From NCBI GenBank assembly GCA_003819755.1, contig RPQK01000569.1:1-5399 (forward strand): 5,399 bases of DNA, in the 5' to 3' direction. The notes below the pieces were generated by a model, which ran no database searches, was not told the origin of the DNA, and saw only the letters and a program-made list of their open reading frames with translations. Each line of letters starts with the position of its first letter. Position 1 is the first letter of the stretch. Of the stretch, positions 1 to 5,399 are shown in pieces. The translations under genes were made by a program, and so were the position numbers. The DNA is from Acidobacteriota bacterium (GTDB taxonomy: Bacteria; Acidobacteriota; UBA6911; RPQK01).

Positions 1-89
1 AAAGCCGGTTGAAAGAAATTGAACCAAATTCAAATATCACTACTAATTACAGCCGCGCAGAACCAAACTTGCACGCGCGGCGCGATCAA

Positions 90-107
90 GTGTTACGGTT
101 GTAACAC
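90..107. repeat. Perfect 7+7 bp dyad, operator-like
   Basis: The sequence reads GTGTTAC-ggtt-GTAACAC, with perfect 7-base arms around a 4-base centre. The 18-base size and symmetry resemble binding sites of dimeric repressors such as the TetR or GntR types, but no specific regulator can be named. It lies about 100 bases upstream of the preferred start of the DUF3500 gene, and its right arm shares three bases (105-107) with the larger palindrome beside it. A chance dyad of this size is possible but not very likely in a region this short. An operator role is inference. Confidence 0.4.
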
Positions 108-145
108 GAATTACACGAATTGGCCATCAATTCGTGTAATTCGTG
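105..145. repeat. Perfect 18+18 bp palindrome, REP-like
   Basis: The left arm is 105-122 and the right arm 128-145, perfectly complementary around the 5-base centre GCCAT. Each arm is itself two near-identical 9-mers (CACGAATTA then CACGAATTG), so the element holds four copies of CACGAATT, two in each orientation. In RNA it would form a very stable long hairpin. Neither side has a run of T, so it is not a classical intrinsic terminator. Its design resembles dispersed REP-type palindromes found between bacterial genes. It may instead be a protein-binding site or mark the end of an upstream transcript. It also contains the GTG at 143 that opens the following reading frame. Confidence 0.75.
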
Positions 146-205
146 GATAAATCCCTTCCTCTAGAAACGAAACCCTCGCTCCACTTCCCACGTCTTCCCA
201 ACAAG

Positions 206-1222
206 ATGAAGCGATCAGGTTTTGGGAAAGTCGCCGTTGCTGTTTTTCTTGGAACACTCCTGCTCGCCGCTGATCGCGGCGATGTCACGTCGGCCGCCAC
301 GCGGTTTATCGCCTCGCTTTCTGCCGAGCAGAAAGCAGGAGCCGTTTTCGCCCGGGATGACGCCGAGCGCTATAACTGGCACTACACCCCGGTGTCTCGG
401 AAAGGAGTGCCGATCCGTCAGCTGGATGAGCCTCAAGTCGATGCGGGGGATCAACTGCTCCAAACTGTGCTCAGTGAGGAGGGACTGCGCAAGGCGAAGG
501 AGATCATGCACCTCGACCAGATTCTCTACGAACAGGAAGGACGTAATCCCATCCGCGACCCTCGCGCGTACTTCTTCACCTTTTTTGGCCGCCCCGACAC
601 GACAGGAGAATGGGGTTGGCGGTTTGAGGGACACCACCTTTCGTTGAACCTGACAGTTCGCGAAGGAAAGGTGGTCGCGGTAACGCCTCTGTTTTTCGGC
701 GCCAACCCGGCCACAGTGAAGCAGGGGCCAGAGACAGGCAGGCAGGTCCTGAAACCGGAAGAGGAGCTCGGCAGAGCCCTCTTGCTTTCCTTTTCAGAGG
801 CCGAGCGCTCCAAGGTTGTAATCCAAACCCGCGCTCCCGCCGATATCATTACCAAGGCTTCCCGGCGGCCGGAGGTCGGCGCGCCGGCCGGGCTCTCGTA
901 TGGCTCGATGAACGCCAACCAGAAGGGCCTCCTCCTCCAGCTCCTCAGAACGTATGTCGACCGGCTCAACCGCGGCTTGTCCGAGGCGGAGATGGCAAAC
1001 ATAAACGGCCAGGGCCTGGACAGGCTTTACTTCGCCTGGGCGGGCGAGGGCGAACCGGGAAGGCCGCATTACTACCGGATCCAGGGCCCGTCTTTTGTCA
1101 TCGAGTATGACAACACCCAGAACAATGCCAATCATGTCCACACATCCTGGCGGAGCTTGACGAACGATTTCGGCGAGGACCCACTGCGCACGCACCTCGA
1201 GCAGGTGCACTCCCACCACTAG
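206..1222 (+). CDS. Exported DUF3500-family protein, function unknown
   Basis: I recognise this as a DUF3500 protein (Pfam PF12006), a family without an established activity. Numbered from the ATG at 206 the protein has 338 residues, close to normal family length. Residues 1-30 look like a Sec signal peptide: a basic start (MKRSGFGK), a hydrophobic core (VAVAVFLGTLLLAA) and a small-residue exit around VTSA. The DUF3500 domain fills the rest. Conserved-looking blocks are FGRPDTTGEWGWRFEGHHLS (127-146), FFGANPA (163-169), YYRIQGP (289-295), EYDNTQNNANHVH (300-312) and NDFGED (320-325). The clustered His, Glu, Asp and Asn could bind a ligand or metal, which is inference. The tail is His-rich (HLEQVHSHH) and there is no cysteine. 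The frame is open back to a GTG at 143 (359 residues), the first possible start after an in-frame TAA at 137. I prefer 206 because the GTG sits inside the palindrome and would bury the signal peptide behind 21 extra residues. Neither start has a clear Shine-Dalgarno. Coding identity is near certain, family assignment is strong and the start is moderate. Confidence 0.9.
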   Translation: MKRSGFGKVAVAVFLGTLLLAADRGDVTSAATRFIASLSAEQKAGAVFARDDAERYNWHYTPVSRKGVPIRQLDEPQVDAGDQLLQTVLSEEGLRKAKEIMHLDQILYEQEGRNPIRDPRAYFFTFFGRPDTTGEWGWRFEGHHLSLNLTVREGKVVAVTPLFFGANPATVKQGPETGRQVLKPEEELGRALLLSFSEAERSKVVIQTRAPADIITKASRRPEVGAPAGLSYGSMNANQKGLLLQLLRTYVDRLNRGLSEAEMANINGQGLDRLYFAWAGEGEPGRPHYYRIQGPSFVIEYDNTQNNANHVHTSWRSLTNDFGEDPLRTHLEQVHSHH

Positions 1223-1253
1223 CTGGCGCCTCCCAGAGCCGCGCCTCCAATCC

Positions 1254-1271
1254 GTTGGACGTCGATCCAAC
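1254..1271 (+). repeat. 6+6 bp stem-loop after the DUF3500 gene
   Basis: GTTGGA (1254-1259) and TCCAAC (1266-1271) form a 6-bp stem with a 6-base loop, 32 bases past the DUF3500 stop codon. It is followed by TTCTTGG and not a T-run, so it is a poor intrinsic terminator. It could slow transcription or protect the 3' end of the message. A 6-bp dyad of this kind is within chance expectation for a gap of this length. Confidence 0.25.
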
Positions 1272-1410
1272 TTCTTGGCTTGGCAGTTGACCCAAAGGTG
1301 CCGTGAAACGCGCCTCGTCAGGCCTTTCTTCCTGCCCTGACAACAACTTGTTCGGAGGCGGCACCTGTCTGGACTCGATATTGCTTTCTGAGGCAATAAC
1401 ACACGTCTTG

Positions 1411-1416
1411 TTTAAT
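1411..1416 (+). promoter_or_regulatory. Weak -10-like box before the receptor gene
   Basis: TTTAAT matches five of six bases of the sigma-70 -10 consensus and lies 39 bases upstream of the receptor ATG, a plausible leader length. The region about 17 bases further upstream (around 1388-1393, CTGAGG) has no good -35 box. A dyad, TATTGC-N8-GCAATA (1379-1398), lies just upstream and could hold an activator or repressor. This is the best promoter candidate in the gap, but it rests on one hexamer. Confidence 0.25.
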
Positions 1417-1426
1417 CTCTAACCAA

Positions 1427-1440
1427 CCCCGATCTCGGGG
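1427..1440 (+). promoter_or_regulatory. Short G+C hairpin just upstream of the Shine-Dalgarno
   Basis: CCCCG-atct-CGGGG forms a 5-bp all-G/C stem with a 4-base loop, ending two bases before the Shine-Dalgarno. In a leader transcript it could affect mRNA stability or ribosome access. It does not itself cover the ribosome binding site. It matches no riboswitch class I know. Confidence 0.3.
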
Positions 1441-1442
1441 AC

Positions 1443-1447
1443 GGAGG
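1443..1447 (+). promoter_or_regulatory. Shine-Dalgarno of the receptor gene
   Basis: GGAGG sits 8 bases before the ATG at 1456, an ideal spacing. It fixes the receptor start, which also leads directly into a well-formed signal peptide. The DUF3500 gene has no comparable site. Confidence 0.85.
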
Positions 1448-1455
1448 AATCGAAT

Positions 1456-4400
1456 ATGCGACAGACGACTTACTGGATAGCCGTAGCCCTGGCTCTCGCC
1501 CTTGCCAGTCTGGCTCCGGTCGCGGCGCAGGTGCTCACATCTCCGGTCAGCGGCACGGTGACCGATCAAAGCGGGGGCGTCGTGCCGGACGCGACCGTGA
1601 CCTTGACCAATGTACAAACGAACGCCGCCGAGACGGTAGTCACCAACGATAGCGGGGCTTACACTTTTCCGCAGGTCTTGCCGGGAGTCTACAACGTAAG
1701 CGCCGAACTGCCCGGTTTCAAACGGGCCAGAGTCGAGCAGGTGCGGGTGGAAGTCTCAACCCCCGCAACCGTCGACCTGCGAATGGAGGTCGGCGGGGTC
1801 ACTGAGGAGGTGGTCGTGACGGGCTCACAAGGCCAGACCATGATGAACACCGTCAACGCCGAGATCAATACCATCGTGGACCGGGCCCGGATAGAGGAGT
1901 TGCCGCTGAACGGACGCAACGTGGCAGACCTCGCACTCTTACAGGCGGGGGTGACCGGGAGCGGCGAAATTGCGCGTGAGGCCTCGGTTAACGGCATGCG
2001 GGGGACCTTCAACAATATGACCCTCGACGGCGTCAACAACCAGGACAACTTTATTCGAACGGACGCATTTTTTGGTGTCATTCCTTTACGCGAGAGCTTT
2101 GTGGAGGAGTTTAACCTGACGACCTCCAATGCCGACGTCGATGCCGGAAACGGCGCGTCACAGACTCTCATGGTGACTCGCTCGGGCTCAAATGACTTCC
2201 ACGGGCAGCTGTTTTACTACCATCGCAATGACGCCTTAAACGCCAACACGTTCTTTAACAATGCCACCGGGCTGGAAAAGGCGACAGTGAGGAACCACCA
2301 ATACGGCGGCAGCCTCGGCGGGCGGATCATTCCCGACAAGTTGTTCTTCTTCGTCAACTACGAGCAGGAACGCGACCCTGCAACCACGCCGGTAGCACGT
2401 ATCGTCCCGACTGAAGCTGCCAGACTAGGGAACTTCACTTATGATAGCGGGAACGCGGGACTGCAGACCGTCAATCTCTTTCAGCTGACCGGCGTCACAC
2501 CCGACCCGGAGGTTCAGTCACTGCTCAACCTTATCCCTGCTCCCAACGACCCGAGCCTGACCGACGACCCGAACCTGTCCGGGTTCCGGTTCAACAGTCC
2601 GGCCAAGAACGACAGCGACTGGTTGAACATCCGCATGGACTTCGAACCCTGGCAGAACCACGCCTTCACTGCGTCGTTTCATCAATTTACCCTCGATATT
2701 CCCAACAGCCCGAGCAACGACATTGACGCCCGGTTCCCGGGTTTGCCCGGTGCCGGCCAGGAATCAACTCGGCGCTTGGGCTCGGCCTCGTGGAGAGCCA
2801 GCCTGACGCCGACAATCACGAACGAGTTGCGATTTGGGGTCCAATGGGCGCCCGTTGATTTCACGACCCAGGAGAGCTTCCAACGTGGTTATCAGATCCT
2901 GTTCTCTGACGCCAGCCTCGGAGAGTCCGACTTGTTCGAGAATCCGATTCAGAACTTCACTCCCCAGGGGCGAAACGCGCCGGTTTACGACCTCCTCAAC
3001 AACATGAGCTGGGTGACAGGAAACCACGCTTTCAAATTCGGCGGAAACTACCGCGCCCTTAGTGTCGATCAGTACGCGACTTTCGGAGTGATCCCGCAGT
3101 ACATCCTCGGATTCGGAACCGGCAACGAGGATCCGCTCGACCCCGGCATGTTTCCCGGGGGGATTGCGCCTGCGGACCTGGCAGTGGCGTCCGAGATGCT
3201 GGGTATTCTGGGTGGTTATGTGCGAACCGGCCAGCAGACCTTCAACGTTACCAGCCGCACTTCGGGGTTCGTCCAGGGTGCCCGTGAAGACCGCTTGATC
3301 AAGCAGAACTTTTTCTCGGTCTTTGGCGGCGATACCTGGCGCCTGCGTCCGGACCTTACTCTCAACTACGGTCTCCGCTGGGAATTCCACGGAGTTCCGA
3401 CCGAGGACCAGGGACTGGCCTTGTTGCCGGTCGGAGGGAGCGAGGCGGTTCTCGACCCGAACGCGGTGGTTGATTTCGCGGGTGGAGACACTGGCCGCGA
3501 TTTCTTCGAGAACGATTGGAACAACTTCGCTCCGAACGTCGGCCTGGCATGGCGGCCGTGGTCCAGCACGGTTTTCCGCGGCGGATACTCGATTGCTTAC
3601 GTGGTCGACAATAACATCACAACTGTCACCAACGCTTTGGCAGGGAACGCGGGCCTCTCACAGCAGCAGGTGATCCCGGAAATTACCGGGACGCTGTCGG
3701 GGGGAGGGCGAATACCGGTCGACACGCCGGAGTTCCAGGTCCCGCGAACCGCCATGCAGGGCGTGCTGGCCGACCCGGCCGCCGCGCTCTTCGCTATCGA
3801 TCCGAACTTGCGAGTTCCCTATGTGCAACAGTGGAACATCGGGATCCAGCACGAGCTTTTCCGTGATACCTACATCGAAGCCCGCTACGTGGGGAACCGG
3901 GGAATCAAGCTGACCCGTGCGATCGACGTCAATCAGGTTCGTTTCCCGGCCGAGTTCGTCGAGGACTTCCGGCGCGCTCAGAGGAACCTGGCCGCGAACA
4001 ACGACCCGCTGACCGGCGAAGAACTGACGTTCTTCCCGCAGCTTGGCGGGGCCGCGGAGTTCTTTATGGGCAACAACACCGTGAGGAACTGGATCCGCAA
4101 CGGCGAGATCGGGAGCTACGTCGGGAATCTTCTGGCCCTCAACCGCGACTTCTTCTTTGCCGGCTGGGGCGGCGAAGAGTTCGGTTCTACTGTGGAACCG
4201 GGCGCGTTCCTCGCCAACCCGAATACGTTTGTCGCCGACATTGTTCAGAACAATGCTTTCTCGAGGTACAACGCATTGCAGGTCGAGGTCCGGCGACGCT
4301 ATCGCCAAGGCTTCACGGGCCAGTTCAACTACACGTTCGGCAAGGTTCTGACCAATTTCGCCGGGAGTCAGACTAATTTCCGCGGCTATTTCGATAACGC

Positions 4401-5094
4401 ACAGCAGAACCTGGAAATCATGAGGCCCGACTACGACATCAGTCACACCTTCAACGGCAACTTTGTCTGGGACCTGCCGGTCGGCGCCGGGCGAGCTTTC
4501 GACACGAGCGGAGTATTGGACGCGATCATAGGAGGCTGGAGCCTGAACAGCATCGTGCGGGTCCGCTCCGGCGAACCGATCAACATCGTTTCCGAGCGGG
4601 GCACTATCAACCGCGGCGGCTCGCGCTCAACCACCAACACTGTTCACATGGTCGGGCTCGACATCGCTGAACTGCAGGAGCGAACCGGGATCTTCCGTGA
4701 CGATCGAGGTAGGATCCTTCTTTTCGATCCGTCTTTGATCGACACGGCTAGCGGGCGCGCGAACCCGCAGTTTTTCCAGAATCCGGGACTTCTCGAAGCC
4801 GGAACTCTGGCGCTTTCGCCCGTCAGCGGTCCTTGGTACTCGAATACCGATGTGGGGATTCGCAAAAGCTTCCGGCTGCCCATCACGGAGGATTCGCGGG
4901 TCCAGGTCAGGTTTGACGTGTTCAACGTGTTCAACCGCACCAACTTTGCGGTACTCACTCAACCGTCCACGGCTCGCGGAAACGACCCCCTGGGGATCCT
5001 CAACCGCCACAATATCAACAGCACGTCTTTTGGCGTGATTGACGATACGTTCTCAGCGCGGCAGATGCAGGTGGGTTTGAAGGTCGTCTTCTAG
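1456..5094 (+). CDS. Oar-like TonB-dependent outer-membrane receptor with carboxypeptidase-regulatory-like domain
   Basis: This 1212-residue protein is a TonB-dependent outer-membrane receptor, a gated beta-barrel that moves ligands across the outer membrane using energy from TonB-ExbB-ExbD. Residues 1-24 are a signal peptide, with likely cleavage at VAA|Q. Residues about 28-112 form a carboxypeptidase-regulatory-like beta-sandwich (SGTVTDQSGGVVPDATVTL, then GAYTFPQVLPGVYNV). EEVVVTG (117-123) resembles a TonB box. The plug runs to about 245, with ELPLNGRN (148-155), NGMRGTFNNMTLDGVNNQDN (179-198) and the exit motif VTRSGSNDFHG (240-250). The rest is the barrel, with family-typical strands such as VPYVQQWNIGIQ (from 787), SRYNALQVEVRRRY (from 936), YTFGK (959-963) and VQVRFDVFNVFNRTNF (1149-1164). 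It ends in Phe (QVGLKVVF), as expected for BAM-assembled barrels. There is no cysteine, frameshift or internal stop, and the length is normal for this Acidobacteriota-type group. The substrate cannot be read from sequence. No SusD-like partner or TonB gene lies in the window, so TonB must be supplied from elsewhere. It ends in a terminator-like hairpin, so it is probably the last gene of its transcript. Confidence 0.97.
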   Translation: MRQTTYWIAVALALALASLAPVAAQVLTSPVSGTVTDQSGGVVPDATVTLTNVQTNAAETVVTNDSGAYTFPQVLPGVYNVSAELPGFKRARVEQVRVEVSTPATVDLRMEVGGVTEEVVVTGSQGQTMMNTVNAEINTIVDRARIEELPLNGRNVADLALLQAGVTGSGEIAREASVNGMRGTFNNMTLDGVNNQDNFIRTDAFFGVIPLRESFVEEFNLTTSNADVDAGNGASQTLMVTRSGSNDFHGQLFYYHRNDALNANTFFNNATGLEKATVRNHQYGGSLGGRIIPDKLFFFVNYEQERDPATTPVARIVPTEAARLGNFTYDSGNAGLQTVNLFQLTGVTPDPEVQSLLNLIPAPNDPSLTDDPNLSGFRFNSPAKNDSDWLNIRMDFEPWQNHAFTASFHQFTLDIPNSPSNDIDARFPGLPGAGQESTRRLGSASWRASLTPTITNELRFGVQWAPVDFTTQESFQRGYQILFSDASLGESDLFENPIQNFTPQGRNAPVYDLLNNMSWVTGNHAFKFGGNYRALSVDQYATFGVIPQYILGFGTGNEDPLDPGMFPGGIAPADLAVASEMLGILGGYVRTGQQTFNVTSRTSGFVQGAREDRLIKQNFFSVFGGDTWRLRPDLTLNYGLRWEFHGVPTEDQGLALLPVGGSEAVLDPNAVVDFAGGDTGRDFFENDWNNFAPNVGLAWRPWSSTVFRGGYSIAYVVDNNITTVTNALAGNAGLSQQQVIPEITGTLSGGGRIPVDTPEFQVPRTAMQGVLADPAAALFAIDPNLRVPYVQQWNIGIQHELFRDTYIEARYVGNRGIKLTRAIDVNQVRFPAEFVEDFRRAQRNLAANNDPLTGEELTFFPQLGGAAEFFMGNNTVRNWIRNGEIGSYVGNLLALNRDFFFAGWGGEEFGSTVEPGAFLANPNTFVADIVQNNAFSRYNALQVEVRRRYRQGFTGQFNYTFGKVLTNFAGSQTNFRGYFDNAQQNLEIMRPDYDISHTFNGNFVWDLPVGAGRAFDTSGVLDAIIGGWSLNSIVRVRSGEPINIVSERGTINRGGSRSTTNTVHMVGLDIAELQERTGIFRDDRGRILLFDPSLIDTASGRANPQFFQNPGLLEAGTLALSPVSGPWYSNTDVGIRKSFRLPITEDSRVQVRFDVFNVFNRTNFAVLTQPSTARGNDPLGILNRHNINSTSFGVIDDTFSARQMQVGLKVVF

Positions 5095-5100
5095 CCAGGT

Positions 5101-5131
5101 CCCTAAAAGAACCCGGGGCGGCTTTTTAGGG
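5101..5131 (+). other. Alternative pairing or pseudoknot partner of the terminator
   Basis: CCCTAAAA (5101-5108) is the exact reverse complement of TTTTAGGG (5124-5131). The second segment is almost the whole loop of the terminator hairpin plus the first base of its 3' arm. The RNA could therefore form an alternative 8-bp hairpin that competes at base 5131, or an H-type pseudoknot of up to 7 bp with the terminator stem. Read on the minus strand, the first segment gives the T-run after the hairpin, so it may simply be the second tail of a two-way terminator. Confidence 0.45.
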
Positions 5132-5143
5132 CCGCCCCTGTTT
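5115..5143 (+). terminator. Intrinsic terminator-like hairpin after the receptor gene
   Basis: GGGGCGGC (5115-5122) pairs perfectly with GCCGCCCC (5131-5138) around the loop TTTTTAGG, starting 20 bases past the receptor stop codon. The 8-bp all-G/C stem is strong, but its plus-strand tail is only TGTTT, a weak U-tract. On the minus strand the stem is followed by GGGTTCTTTT, so it could also stop transcription arriving from the right. Placement and stem strength make termination the best reading. Confidence 0.7.
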
Positions 5144-5152
5144 CCCAACACG

Positions 5153-5196
5153 GCGAGGTTAGGTTGTGGAAGGTTCGATTAGAAGATTAACCTCGC
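5153..5196. repeat. Perfect 9+9 bp dyad
   Basis: GCGAGGTTA (5153-5161) and TAACCTCGC (5188-5196) are exact reverse complements separated by 26 bases. The loop is G- and T-rich and repeats GGTT (5162-5165 and 5172-5175), as does the left arm. It could be a second transcript-end hairpin or a protein site. No T-run follows, so it is not a standard terminator. Confidence 0.45.
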
Positions 5197-5232
5197 GCGC
5201 AGGTCCGTAGCAAAACAATTTGTATATACCAA

Positions 5233-5272
5233 ACTGCACGGTTTCCCGCCGGACTGCACGGTTTCCCGCCGG
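5233..5272. repeat. Perfect 20-bp tandem duplication (two copies)
   Basis: The unit ACTGCACGGTTTCCCGCCGG occurs at 5233-5252 and again at 5253-5272 with no mismatch and no spacer. With only two copies it is not a CRISPR array, which would have non-identical spacers between repeats. Perfect identity suggests a recent slippage or duplication event, or a paired binding site one to two helical turns apart. It lies just downstream of an A+T-rich patch (5211-5233). Confidence 0.85.
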
Positions 5273-5323
5273 CCGCAACTCCACCCGCCTGTGCGATTCC
5301 GACGCAGGGTAGGTTTCGAAGGA

Positions 5324-5342
5324 GGGCGCGCGGTCAGCGCCC
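5324..5342. repeat. 6+6 bp G+C hairpin
   Basis: GGGCGC (5324-5329) and GCGCCC (5337-5342) can pair around a 7-base loop. It overlaps the end of the Shine-Dalgarno-like AAGGAGGG and stops just before an ATG at 5345. The dyad is short and G+C-rich, so chance is a good explanation. Confidence 0.2.
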
Positions 5343-5399
5343 GGATGAAACCCGCCTTACGTTCGAATCGCTCGCGGGAAAAAAGGCCGCGGGGAGGAC

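Larger units (their letters stand above)
5095..5399. other. Gene-free region after the receptor, rich in repeats
   Basis: This 305-base stretch has no reading frame I can support. It starts with the terminator-like structure (5101-5143), then a 9+9 bp dyad (5153-5196), an A+T-rich patch containing the palindrome GTATATAC (5222-5229), and a 20-bp tandem duplication (5233-5272). The last roughly 125 bases are G+C-rich, with one small hairpin (5324-5342) and a purine-rich end. An ATG at 5345 stays open to the window edge, but its nearest Shine-Dalgarno-like run (AAGGAGGG, 5319-5326) is too far away. A promoter for a gene beyond the window is possible but not demonstrated. Confidence 0.6.

Noticed and set aside
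9..46. Possible promoter from TTGAAA (9-14) or TTGAAC (19-24) with A+T-rich sequence downstream
   Set aside because: The candidate -10 boxes (AAATAT at 32-37, TACTAA at 41-46) match only three of six consensus bases, too weak to report as a feature.
52..81. 7+7 bp G/C inverted repeat (GCCGCGC and GCGCGGC, 16-base loop)
   Set aside because: The arms are low-complexity G+C, the loop is long and no T-run follows, so chance pairing is likely.
1287..1292. TTGACC as a -35 box
   Set aside because: No -10-like hexamer lies 16-18 bases downstream (the sequence there is G+C-rich), so it was not called a promoter.
1317..1352. Small dyads GTCAGG/CCTGAC and AACAA-c-TTGTT in the gap before the receptor gene
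   Set aside because: Arms of five or six bases are expected by chance in a 233-base gap and nothing else supports them.
215..1402. Long minus-strand and alternative plus-strand frames overlapping the DUF3500 gene
   Set aside because: Their translations are Arg/Ser/Pro-rich and resemble no family, whereas the main frame carries clear DUF3500 motifs. They are shadows of G+C-rich coding DNA.
3658..4446. 262-codon minus-strand frame inside the receptor gene
   Set aside because: It is wholly antisense to conserved barrel sequence, has no recognisable domain and lacks a convincing ribosome binding site.
5233..5272. Possible CRISPR fragment, because a short repeat occurs twice
   Set aside because: The copies are directly adjacent with no spacer, only two exist, and no cas gene is present.
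5362..5369. TTCGAATC, resembling the T-loop of a tRNA
   Set aside because: The flanking bases (TTACG before TTCGAAT, CGCTC after) do not form a T-stem, and no acceptor, D or anticodon arm can be built around it.
5345..5399. ATG opening a frame that runs off the right edge
   Set aside because: Only about 18 codons are visible, the purine-rich AAGGAGGG is about 18 bases away and the encoded residues match nothing recognisable.

Overview
The window looks like chromosomal DNA from an environmental Gram-negative bacterium, most likely a member of the Acidobacteriota. The main reason is the large plus-strand gene, an Oar-like TonB-dependent outer-membrane receptor with an N-terminal carboxypeptidase-regulatory-like domain, an 'ELPLNGRN' plug motif and a 'FDVFNVFNRTNF' C-terminal signature. 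That architecture is strongly expanded in Acidobacteriota. The G+C-rich coding sequence with even codon use agrees, but the phylum call is inference from protein style and not from a marker gene.

Layout, left to right. Positions 1-205 hold no convincing gene but carry two inverted repeats: a 7+7 bp operator-like dyad (90-107) and a perfect 18+18 bp palindrome (105-145). A DUF3500-family gene follows on the plus strand. Its best start is the ATG at 206, which gives an exported protein; a GTG at 143 also opens the frame but lies inside the palindrome. A 233-base gap (1223-1455) has several small dyads, a weak -10-like box, a short G+C hairpin and a strong Shine-Dalgarno. The receptor gene (1456-5094) fills most of the window. 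After it come an intrinsic-terminator-like hairpin with a competing or pseudoknot pairing, a 9+9 bp dyad, a perfect 20-bp tandem duplication and about 125 bases with no recognisable gene.

How the genes may relate. Both encode predicted envelope proteins and neither contains a cysteine. The receptor should import, or in its Oar-like role handle, a large or scarce ligand across the outer membrane using TonB energy. The DUF3500 protein is predicted to be exported and has no established function. They run in the same direction, but the gap and the separate Shine-Dalgarno leave open whether they are co-transcribed. No defence, CRISPR, phage, insertion-sequence or RNA-gene signature was found. The least explained material is the non-coding DNA at the two ends.
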